Positions 53,744 through 61,135 of a stretch of 64,000 bases of DNA are shown here, in pieces. The stretch is from an uncultured Pseudomonas sp. (GTDB lineage: Bacteria > Pseudomonadota > Gammaproteobacteria > Pseudomonadales > Pseudomonadaceae). The DNA lies in contig NZ_CAJYVE010000053.1 in NCBI RefSeq assembly GCF_913777995.1, positions 41,819-105,818 of the forward strand. The letters run 5' to 3'. Within the stretch, counting starts at the first letter, position 1, and every line of letters begins with the position of its first letter. The translations under genes were made by a program, and so were the position numbers. The notes beneath the pieces are model-generated. The model saw nothing but the letters and a program-made list of their open reading frames with translations. It searched no databases and was not told where the DNA came from.

Positions 53744-54754
53744 ATGCACAAGATCGCCCTGAATTTCGAAGACGGCGTGACCCGTTTCATCGACGCCGCT
53801 GCCACCGAGACCGTCGCCGACGCGGCCTACCGCCAAGGTATCAACATTCCGCTGGACTGCCGCGACGGCGCCTGCGGCACCTGCAAGTGCCTGGCCGAGG
53901 CGGGGCGCTATGACTTGGGCCAGGAATACATCGACGACGCCCTCACTGACGAGGAGGCCGCGCAAGGCTACGTGCTGACCTGCCAGATGCGCGCCGCCAG
54001 CGACTGCGTGATCCGCGTGCCGGCTTCGTCGGACGTCTGCAAGACCCGCCAGGCCAGCTTTGAAGCGACCATCAGCCAGGTCGAGAAACTTTCGGACAGC
54101 ACCATCGCCCTGAAGATCAAGGGCGAGTCCCTCAGCCAGCTGGCCTTCCTGCCTGGCCAGTACGTCAACCTGCGGGTGCCTGGCAGTGAGCAGAGCCGTG
54201 CCTACTCGTTCAGTTCTCTGCAGAAGAACGGCGAGGTCAGCTTCCTGATCCGCCACGTGCCCGGCGGCCTGATGAGCAGCTTCCTCACCGGCATGGCCAA
54301 GGCCGGCGACAGCATGACCCTGGCCGGCCCGTTGGGCAGCTTCTACCTGCGCGAGATCAAGCGGCCTTTGCTGCTGCTCGCCGGTGGTACTGGGTTGGCG
54401 CCCTTCACCGCGATGCTGGAAAAAATCGCCGAGCAGGGCAGCGATCATCCGTTGCACCTGATCTACGGCGTCACCCATGACAGCGACCTGGTGGAAATGG
54501 ACGTTCTGGCCGGCTTCGCCGAGCGCATCGCCCATTTCACCTACAGCGCCTGCGTGTCCAGCCCGGACAGCAGCTACCCGCACAAAGGTTTCGTCACCCA
54601 TCACATCGAACCGGGGCACCTCAACGACGGCGATGTCGATGTCTACCTGTGCGGCCCGCCGCCGATGGTCGAGGCGGTGAGCCAGTACATCCGCGAGCAG
54701 GGCATCACCCCGGCGAACTTCTACTACGAAAAATTCGCCGCCAGCGCGGCCTGA
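53744..54754 (+). CDS. benC: Benzoate 1,2-dioxygenase, reductase component
   Basis: A 336-residue reductase passing electrons from NADH to BenA. The plant-type [2Fe-2S] ferredoxin domain comes first (CRDGACGTCKC with a distal Cys in LTCQMRA), then an FAD domain (RAYSFSS) and an NAD domain (LLLAGGTGLAPFTAML, YLCGPPPMVEAV). Standard order and length. Confidence 0.96.
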   Translation: MHKIALNFEDGVTRFIDAAATETVADAAYRQGINIPLDCRDGACGTCKCLAEAGRYDLGQEYIDDALTDEEAAQGYVLTCQMRAASDCVIRVPASSDVCKTRQASFEATISQVEKLSDSTIALKIKGESLSQLAFLPGQYVNLRVPGSEQSRAYSFSSLQKNGEVSFLIRHVPGGLMSSFLTGMAKAGDSMTLAGPLGSFYLREIKRPLLLLAGGTGLAPFTAMLEKIAEQGSDHPLHLIYGVTHDSDLVEMDVLAGFAERIAHFTYSACVSSPDSSYPHKGFVTHHIEPGHLNDGDVDVYLCGPPPMVEAVSQYIREQGITPANFYYEKFAASAA

Positions 54755-54769
54755 ACCAGGGAGGTCGTC

Positions 54770-55540
54770 ATGCACATGCGATTTGCAGACAAAGTGGTGC
54801 TGGTCACCGGGGCTGCCCAGGGCATCGGGCGGAGGGTCGCCGAACGGCTGGTCGAGGAGGGCGGGCAACTGGTGGCGGTGGACCGCTCGGAGCTGGTTTT
54901 CGAACTGCATCAAAGCCTTGGCGAACAGTGCCTGGCGCTGACTGCCGACCTGGAAGGTTTCGACGAAGCGCACCGTGCGATGGCGGCGGCCGTGGAGCGC
55001 TTCGGGCGTCTGGACGTGCTGATCAACAACGTCGGCGGCACCATCTGGGCCAAGCCGTTCGAGCATTACCAGCCGCACGAGATCGAAGCGGAGATTCGCC
55101 GTTCGTTGTTCCCCACGCTGTGGTGCTGCCATGCGGCGCTGCCGTACATGCTGGAGCAGGGCAGTGGTGCCATCGTCAACGTCTCGTCCATCGCCACCCG
55201 CAGCGTGAACCGCGTGCCCTATGGCGCTGCCAAGGGCGGGGTGAATGCGTTGACCGCCTGCCTGGCATTCGAGAACGCCGGGCGCGGCATTCGCGTCAAC
55301 GCCACGGCACCGGGCGGCACCGAGGCGCCACCGCGGCGCATCCCGCGCAACGCCGCCGAACAGAGCGAGCAGGAGCAGGGCTGGTATCAGCAGATCGTCG
55401 ACCAGACCATCGACAGCAGCCTGATGAAGCGCTACGGCACCCTCGACGAGCAGGTGGGGGCGATCCTGTTCCTGGCTTCGGACGAAGCCTCTTACATCAC
55501 CGGCGTGACCCTGCCGGTGGGCGGCGGCGACCTGGGCTGA
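54770..55540 (+). CDS. benD: Benzoate cis-diol dehydrogenase
   Basis: A 256-residue short-chain dehydrogenase oxidising the dihydrodiol carboxylate to catechol and CO2 with NAD+. Cofactor motif TGAAQGIG, NNVGG, and the catalytic Ser/Tyr/Lys (NVSSIATRSV, YGAAK) are present. GGGAGG lies five bases before ATG 54770. Follows benC by 15 bases. Confidence 0.96.
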   Translation: MHMRFADKVVLVTGAAQGIGRRVAERLVEEGGQLVAVDRSELVFELHQSLGEQCLALTADLEGFDEAHRAMAAAVERFGRLDVLINNVGGTIWAKPFEHYQPHEIEAEIRRSLFPTLWCCHAALPYMLEQGSGAIVNVSSIATRSVNRVPYGAAKGGVNALTACLAFENAGRGIRVNATAPGGTEAPPRRIPRNAAEQSEQEQGWYQQIVDQTIDSSLMKRYGTLDEQVGAILFLASDEASYITGVTLPVGGGDLG

Positions 55541-55593
55541 CCCCACAGTTCGACGATGCACAAGAGCGGCAATACAACAGCAGTGCTTTCTAC

Positions 55594-55601
55594 AACAAAA
55601 A
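55594..55601 (+). promoter_or_regulatory. CA motif (Crc/Hfq target) before benK
   Basis: AACAAAAA fits AAnAAnAA and lies 15 bases before the chosen benK ATG, overlapping the ACAAGAG ribosome site region. Confidence 0.5.
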
Positions 55602-55616
55602 CAAGAGATGCATGCC

Positions 55617-56948
55617 ATGCGAACCATAGACGTACACGCGATTGTCGATAACGCGCGCTTCGGGCGCTTCCACTGGATGGTCATGAGCTGGTGCGCCCTG
55701 CTGCTGATCTTCGACGGCTATGACCTGTTCATCTACGGCGTGGTATTGCCGGTGATCATGAAAGAGTGGTCGCTCACTCCCTTGCAGGCCGGTGCGCTGG
55801 GCAGCTACGCGCTGTTCGGCATGATGTTCGGCGCCCTGGTATTCGGCAGCCTGGCCGACCGCATCGGGCGCAAGAAGGGCATCGCCATCTGCTTCGCGCT
55901 GTTCAGCGGCGCGACCATCGTCAATGGCTTTGCCAGCAGCCCCACCGAGTTCGGCGTCTGCCGCTTCATCGCCGGCCTGGGCTGCGGCGGCCTGATGCCC
56001 AATGCCGTGGCGTTGATGAACGAATACGCGCCCAAGCGCATGCGCAGCACCCTGGTGGCGGTGATGTTCAGCGGCTACTCGCTGGGCGGCATGCTCTCGG
56101 CGGGGGTGGGCATCGTGATGCTGCCGCGCTTCGGCTGGGAGTCGATGTTCTTCGCCGCCGCGCTGCCGTTGCTGCTGTTGCCGGCGATTCTCTACTACTT
56201 GCCCGAGTCCATCGGCTTCCTGGTCCGCCAGGGGCGCAGCGAAGAGGCCCGGCGCCTGTTGCAGCGCCTGGACGCCAGCCAGGCGCTCGACGGTGACGAA
56301 ATCCTGCAGGTCAGTGATGCCAAGGGCCAGGGCGTGGCGGTGCTGGAGCTGTTCCGCGAAGGCCGTATGGTTCGCACCCTGGCCTTGTGGGTGGCGTTCT
56401 TCTGCTGCCTGCTGATGGTCTATGCGCTCAGCTCCTGGCTGCCGAAACTCATGGCCGGTGCCGGCTACAGCCTGGGGTCTAGCCTGTCGTTCCTGCTGGC
56501 GCTGAACTTCGGCGGCATGTTCGGCGCGATCTTCGGTGGCTGGCTGGGCGACCGCCTGAACCTGACCAAGGTCACCGTGGGCTTCTTCATCCTCGGTGCC
56601 GTGGCCATCAGCCTGCTGGGCTTCAACAGCCCGATGCCGTTGCTCTACCTGCTGATCTTCATCGCCGGAGCCACCACCATCGGCACGCAGATTTTGCTGT
56701 ATGCCGGTGCCGCCCAGTTGTACGGCCTGTCGATGCGTTCCACCGGCCTGGGCTGGGCTTCGGGCATCGGTCGCAATGGCGCCATCGTCGGCCCGCTGCT
56801 CGGTGGCGCACTGATGGCTGCCAACCTGCCGCTGCAACTGAACTTCATGGCCTTTGCCATTCCTGGTGCCATTGCCGCCATCGCCATGACGGTGTTCGCC
56901 ATCAGCGCCCAGCGCCGGGTGGCCGGTGCGCCCCTGCTGCAATCCTGA
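55617..56948 (+). CDS. benK: Benzoate MFS transporter
   Basis: A 443-residue aromatic-acid:H+ symporter. IDVHAIVDNARFGRFHW at the N-terminus, the DGYDLFIYGVVLP helix-1 motif with its essential Asp, and GSLADRIGRKKG between helices 2 and 3 are hallmarks of BenK/PcaK. ATG 55617 fits the family start; another in-frame ATG lies nine bases upstream. Follows benD in the same direction. Confidence 0.94.
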   Translation: MRTIDVHAIVDNARFGRFHWMVMSWCALLLIFDGYDLFIYGVVLPVIMKEWSLTPLQAGALGSYALFGMMFGALVFGSLADRIGRKKGIAICFALFSGATIVNGFASSPTEFGVCRFIAGLGCGGLMPNAVALMNEYAPKRMRSTLVAVMFSGYSLGGMLSAGVGIVMLPRFGWESMFFAAALPLLLLPAILYYLPESIGFLVRQGRSEEARRLLQRLDASQALDGDEILQVSDAKGQGVAVLELFREGRMVRTLALWVAFFCCLLMVYALSSWLPKLMAGAGYSLGSSLSFLLALNFGGMFGAIFGGWLGDRLNLTKVTVGFFILGAVAISLLGFNSPMPLLYLLIFIAGATTIGTQILLYAGAAQLYGLSMRSTGLGWASGIGRNGAIVGPLLGGALMAANLPLQLNFMAFAIPGAIAAIAMTVFAISAQRRVAGAPLLQS

Positions 56949-57053
56949 GCCGGGCTCGGGCGCCACACGCGTGGGGCACAGGCGAGTTTACTCGCGAAAA
57001 GCCCCACTGCAGGCGACGCCGGCCGTGTAAACCAGACAATCATGCGAGGTCCC

Positions 57054-58256
57054 ATGAACGACCTGTTCAAGGATGTCTCCCTGTCCGCCGTGGTGGCCGG
57101 GTGTATTGCCACGCTCATCTCTTACGCCGGTCCGCTGGTGATCATCTTCCAGGCCGCCGACTCGGCGCAGTTGTCGCATGCGCAGCTGTCGTCGTGGATC
57201 TGGGCCATCTCCATCGGCAGCGCGCTGCTGGGGGCCTGGTTGAGCCTGCGTTTTCGGGTGCCGGTGGTGGTGGCCTGGTCGATCCCCGGTTCTGCGCTGC
57301 TGGTCTCGCAGCTGCCACAGATCGGCCTCGATCAGGCCGTGGGGGCCTATCTGATGGCCAGCCTGCTGCTCTGGCTGGTCGGCGTCAGCGGCGCCTTCGA
57401 CCGCCTCATCGCCAGGCTGCCGGGGTCCATCGCCGCCGGCATGCAGGCCGGCATTCTGTTCAGTTTTGGTGTGGCGCTGTTCGAGTCGCTGCCGGCCCGG
57501 CCCTGGCTGGTGCTGGCGATGTTCGCCACCTATGTGCTGATGCGTCGTCTGCTGCCGCGCTATGCGGTGATGGCGGTGCTGCTGGTGGGCGTGCTGGTGA
57601 CCTGGCTGGGCGGCGAGTTTCGTGCCGACGCGCTGGTGCTGGGTCTGGCCACGCCGACGCTGATCGAGCCGCAGTTCAGCCTGCAGGGCTTCTTCAACCT
57701 GGCCCTGCCACTGGTGCTGGTGGCGCTGACCGGGCAGTTCATGCCGGGCATGGCCGTATTGCGCAATGCCGGCTATCAGACGCCTGCCAGCCCGTTGATC
57801 GGCGCCACCGCCCTGGGCAGCGCGGTACTGGCGCCGTTCGGTTGCCATGGCCTGAACCTGGCGGCGGTTACCGCCAGCCTCTGCACCGGTCGCGAGGCGC
57901 ACGACAATCCCCGGCGCCGCTACATCGCTGCGCTGTCGGGCAGCCTGCTGTACCTGGTGTTCGGCATCGCGGGCGCCACCCTGGTGTCGCTGTTTGCGGC
58001 CTTTCCCAGGGAACTGGTGGCCGCGCTGGCCGGGCTGGCGCTGTTCGGTGCCATCAGCGAGGCGTTGGGCCGCAGTACCGTGCAGGTCGAGGAACGCGAC
58101 GCCGGCCTGTTCACCTTTCTGGTCACTGCCTCAGGTGTGTCTTTCCTGGGCTTGTCGGCAGCGTTCTGGGGGCTGTTGGCGGGGCTGGTCGTGCACCTGG
58201 CGATGAACGCCAGGCGCCCGGCACCTGCGCTGCGTGCCTTGGGCGACAAGAGCTGA
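57054..58256 (+). CDS. benE: Benzoate:H+ symporter BenE
   Basis: A 400-residue BenE-family permease with about 12 helices: SYAGPLVIIFQAAD, VAWSIPGSALLV, ALTGQFMPGMAVLRNAGYQTP and PFGCHGLNLAAVTASLCTG. ATG 57054 is preferred to an ATG 12 bases upstream because GCGAGGT lies five bases before it. It comes directly after benK; the catA2 gene often found between them is absent. Confidence 0.93.
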   Translation: MNDLFKDVSLSAVVAGCIATLISYAGPLVIIFQAADSAQLSHAQLSSWIWAISIGSALLGAWLSLRFRVPVVVAWSIPGSALLVSQLPQIGLDQAVGAYLMASLLLWLVGVSGAFDRLIARLPGSIAAGMQAGILFSFGVALFESLPARPWLVLAMFATYVLMRRLLPRYAVMAVLLVGVLVTWLGGEFRADALVLGLATPTLIEPQFSLQGFFNLALPLVLVALTGQFMPGMAVLRNAGYQTPASPLIGATALGSAVLAPFGCHGLNLAAVTASLCTGREAHDNPRRRYIAALSGSLLYLVFGIAGATLVSLFAAFPRELVAALAGLALFGAISEALGRSTVQVEERDAGLFTFLVTASGVSFLGLSAAFWGLLAGLVVHLAMNARRPAPALRALGDKS

Positions 58257-58294
58257 AGTTGCATCCCTCGCTGTGCTGAGGGCCTTTCATTCAT

Positions 58295-58302
58295 AACAAC
58301 AA
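58295..58302 (+). promoter_or_regulatory. CA motif (Crc/Hfq target) before benF
   Basis: AACAACAA is a full AAnAAnAA match placed ten bases before the benF ATG, directly upstream of the AAGAG ribosome site. Confidence 0.6.
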
Positions 58303-58312
58303 GAGAACAACC

Positions 58313-59590
58313 ATGAGCCAGCATCAGATCGCCAAGCGTCACGTCATCAGCCTGGTCGGCCTCGGCCTGCCGTTGTCCGCCCTGGCGGCCGGCAGCCCGG
58401 CGCCGGAAGGCTTCATCGAAGGCGCCAGTGCCACCTTGCAGACCCGCAACTATTACTTCAGCCGCGACTTTTCCGACATCGTCGGCAGCAACCGCCAGTC
58501 GAAGCAGGAGGAGTGGGCCCAGGGCTTCATCCTCAACTTCAAGTCTGGCTATACCCCGGGTGTGGTCGGCTTCGGTCTGGACCTCAGCGGTATCCTGGGC
58601 ATCAAGCTCGACAGCAGCCCGGACCGGGTCAATACTGGCCTGCTGCCGACCCACGGCGATGGCCGTGCGGCGGACGAATACAGCCGCCTGGGCGCGACCT
58701 TCAAGGCGCGCCTGTCGAACACCGAGCTGCGTCTCGGCGAGCTGCAGCCCAACCTGCCGGTGCTGACCTTCAGTGACATTCGCCTGCTGCCGCCCAGTTA
58801 CCAGGGCGTGGCGGTCAGTTCCAGCGAGATCGCCGGCCTGACCCTGCAGGCCGGGCATTTGAGTTCCACCCACCTGCGTAACGAGGCCGGCGACGAGAAG
58901 ATGATGGCTATGCTCGGCCATGTGCCGCAGCGCCAGGCCAGCAGCGATGCCTTCAACTATCTGGGCGGCGACTACGCCTTCAACGCCAAGCGCACCTCGT
59001 TGAGCCTCTGGTACGGGCAACTGGAGGATATCTATCAGCAGGGCTTCGTCGGCTTCAAGCACAGCCAGCCGCTCGGGAACTGGGTGCTGGGCGCCAACCT
59101 CGGTTACTACAGTGCCCGTGAGGACGGCGACAAACTGCTGGGTCGCATCGACAACCAGGCATTCTTCTCCCTGCTCTCGGCCAAGCACGGCGGGCACACC
59201 TTCTACGTGGGTTACCAGGCCATGTACGGCGACAGCCCGTTTCCCAGGGTCTTCGCCAACGTCTCACCACTGGGCAACGAAGTGCCGACCTATGAGTTCG
59301 CCTACACCGATGAACGCTCCTGGCAGGCGCGCTACGACTATGACTTCGCCGCCCTGGGCCTGCCCGGCCTGACCACCACGCTGCGCTACATCACCGGCGA
59401 CAACGTCGACACCGGCGCCGGCTTCGAGGGCAAGGACCGCGAGCGCGATCTGGACATCGGCTATGTGGTACAGGAGGGAACGCTGAAGGGGCTGGGCGTG
59501 CGCGTGCGCAACGTCGCCGCGCGCTCCAACTACCGCAGCGACATCGATGAGAACCGCCTGATCTTCAGCTACACCTGGAAACTGCTCTGA
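58313..59590 (+). CDS. benF: Benzoate-specific OprD-family porin BenF
   Basis: A 425-residue outer membrane porin. A signal peptide (cleavage near ALAAGSPA) precedes [20 protein letters not shown], the start typical of the OprD family, then an 18-stranded barrel pattern ending in IFSYTWKLL. It admits benzoate to the periplasm. Last gene of the ben cluster, followed by a strong hairpin. Confidence 0.93.
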   Translation: MSQHQIAKRHVISLVGLGLPLSALAAGSPAPEGFIEGASATLQTRNYYFSRDFSDIVGSNRQSKQEEWAQGFILNFKSGYTPGVVGFGLDLSGILGIKLDSSPDRVNTGLLPTHGDGRAADEYSRLGATFKARLSNTELRLGELQPNLPVLTFSDIRLLPPSYQGVAVSSSEIAGLTLQAGHLSSTHLRNEAGDEKMMAMLGHVPQRQASSDAFNYLGGDYAFNAKRTSLSLWYGQLEDIYQQGFVGFKHSQPLGNWVLGANLGYYSAREDGDKLLGRIDNQAFFSLLSAKHGGHTFYVGYQAMYGDSPFPRVFANVSPLGNEVPTYEFAYTDERSWQARYDYDFAALGLPGLTTTLRYITGDNVDTGAGFEGKDRERDLDIGYVVQEGTLKGLGVRVRNVAARSNYRSDIDENRLIFSYTWKLL

Positions 59591-59623
59591 GCCCGCCAGA
59601 CGCTGCTGTCTTGGGATGTTCAT

Positions 59624-59659
59624 CGGTATCGGTCATCGGCAAGCCGATGGCCGATACCG
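59624..59659. terminator. Hairpin between benF and the GST gene
   Basis: A 16-pair stem (CGGTATCGGTCATCGG against CCGATGGCCGATACCG, one G-T pair) with loop CAAG lies between two convergent genes. It lacks a T-run on either side, but its stability suggests a shared terminator. Confidence 0.6.
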
Positions 59660-59668
59660 GCTCTGCGG

Positions 59669-60373
59669 TCAGCGGCTCCCGGGGGCGCCTTGTGCAACCA
59701 TGGCGCGCCAGGTCCGGTAGCTGGGACGCTCCTGCATCCTGGCATGCCATGCACGTAGCGCGACACATTCTTCCGGGACCGGCAGCTTCACCAGTGAGGC
59801 GAAGATCATGCCGCCTATGACGGCGATATCGGCCATGGAAAATGTGTCACCGGCAACGAATGGCTGGCCTTGCAGAAGGTTGTCGAAGTAGCGCATGCCT
59901 CGGACTGCCTTCTCGCCCATTTTGCGCCCCCACTCGGCATTCTGATACAGCTCGACCTTCGGCCCCAGGCCGGGGGTGGCGTGATGGAAGTAAACGCTGA
60001 CCGCGTCGAGGAATTCGATCTCGGCGCGTTTGGTCATCATGTGAATGAGTCCCTTCTGCAGAGGCGTTTCGCCGGTCAGCGTGGGGTGACCCTCCAGGCT
60101 GTCCAGATACTGCGTGATCGCCGTGCATTCCGCGATTCGAGTGCCGTCCTCGAGTTCCAGCACAGGTAAGGTGCCGGAGTAGTTGATAGCCAGAAATTCA
60201 GGCTCTTTATGCTCGCCCGTCCAGAGGTTCACCGGAACGAACTTGACGTTCTGCAGCCAGCCTTTCTCGGCGAGGGCTATGCGTACGCGGGCGGGGTAAG
60301 GGCCGTCGAACCAGTCGTAGATTGTCATGGACAATGAGGTAGAGGCTTCAGGGGTTGGATGTATAGAGATCAT
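59669..60373 (-). CDS. Glutathione S-transferase
   Basis: A 234-residue GST. The thioredoxin-like N-domain has YDWFDGPYPARVRIALAEKG, the cis-Pro in SGTLPVLEL and the glutathione site in IAECTAITQYLDS; the helical C-domain follows (PFVAGDTFSMADIAV). An inner ATG at 60328 would give a more typical N-terminus (MTIYDWFDG) but has no ribosome site, so the outer start is kept with doubt. It is divergent from a TetR gene over paired operator-like repeats. Confidence 0.88.
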   Translation of the reverse strand: MISIHPTPEASTSLSMTIYDWFDGPYPARVRIALAEKGWLQNVKFVPVNLWTGEHKEPEFLAINYSGTLPVLELEDGTRIAECTAITQYLDSLEGHPTLTGETPLQKGLIHMMTKRAEIEFLDAVSVYFHHATPGLGPKVELYQNAEWGRKMGEKAVRGMRYFDNLLQGQPFVAGDTFSMADIAVIGGMIFASLVKLPVPEECVALRAWHARMQERPSYRTWRAMVAQGAPGSR

Positions 60374-60381
60374 GGGGAGTT

Positions 60382-60406
60382 ACCTGCCTGTCAGTTGGTA
60401 GGTAAA
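60382..60406. promoter_or_regulatory. TetR operator candidate, site 1
   Basis: TTACCT and AGGTAA bracket this site, which contains CCTGTCAGTTGG, identical to the core of site 2. It overlaps the leader of the GST gene just before its start. Confidence 0.6.
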
Positions 60407-60438
60407 GAGTGGTCCTGATTTTTTGTTACGTCAACCCC

Positions 60439-60458
60439 TACCTGTCAGTTGGCAGGTA
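60439..60458. promoter_or_regulatory. TetR operator candidate, site 2
   Basis: TACCTGTCAGTTGGCAGGTA is a 20-base palindrome with one mismatched pair. Its CCTGTCAGTTGG core recurs in site 1, 53 bases away, so one regulator can cover both divergent promoters. The TetR gene at 60518 is the natural owner. Confidence 0.75.
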
Positions 60459-60517
60459 AGTTTGCGAGGAGTAGAGTTGTTTTCATACACCGCTGAATAA
60501 CGTTCGAGGGTCATCAA

Positions 60518-61081
60518 GTGAGCGAAAATGCTCGAGAGAAAATTCTGGCAGCAGCGCGCTCCGCTGCCCAACTGCATGGTTACAGCGGCATCAATTTCCG
60601 CAGTATTGCCGAGGAAGTCGGGATCAAGAACGCGAGCATCTACTACCACTTCCCGAGCAAGGCGGATCTCGGCGCTGCCGTTGCTCAGCGCTACTGGCAG
60701 GAGACGCTGGCTGCGCTCGAAGGCATACGGGGTACCCACGCTGATCCGCGTCAGTGCCTGCAGTCATACCCGTCGATCTTTCGCAAATCGTTGAAAGACA
60801 ACAACAGACTCTGCCTGTCCAGCTTTATGGCAGCCGAATGCGAAGATCTGCCCGATCAAGTGGCCAAAGAGGTCAGGGCATTCGCTGATGTCAATGTGGA
60901 TTGGCTCGCCCAAGTGCTGGCAGATGATGACGGGGGCGCTACGCAAGATTACAAGCGACGCGCGCGAGCTATCTATGCAGCCGTCGCTGGGGCGCAACTG
61001 ATAGCGCGAACTCGCGGGGACATCGCCTTGTTCGACGACCTGGTGCTGAGCTATCAGCAAGCAGGTCTGATTCCTGCCTGA
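60518..61081 (+). CDS. TetR/AcrR-family regulator
   Basis: A 187-residue repressor starting at GTG with CGAGGG seven bases upstream. The helix-turn-helix (INFRSIAEEVGIKNASIYYHFPSKADLG) is followed by a helical ligand domain with two cysteines (LCLSSFMAAECEDLP), which might sense electrophiles as in some TetR partners of GST genes. Divergent gene is the GST. NemR-like redox sensing is possible but unproven. Confidence 0.88.
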   Translation: MSENAREKILAAARSAAQLHGYSGINFRSIAEEVGIKNASIYYHFPSKADLGAAVAQRYWQETLAALEGIRGTHADPRQCLQSYPSIFRKSLKDNNRLCLSSFMAAECEDLPDQVAKEVRAFADVNVDWLAQVLADDDGGATQDYKRRARAIYAAVAGAQLIARTRGDIALFDDLVLSYQQAGLIPA

Positions 61082-61135
61082 CCTCCTCTTGCCGAGTGGC
61101 TGAGTCCGGACCTGACGCTTCAGGGGCGTATCGCC

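Noticed and set aside
53681-55684. 667-codon minus-strand open frame opposite benC-benD
   Set aside because: Antisense shadow; both opposite genes have complete active sites.
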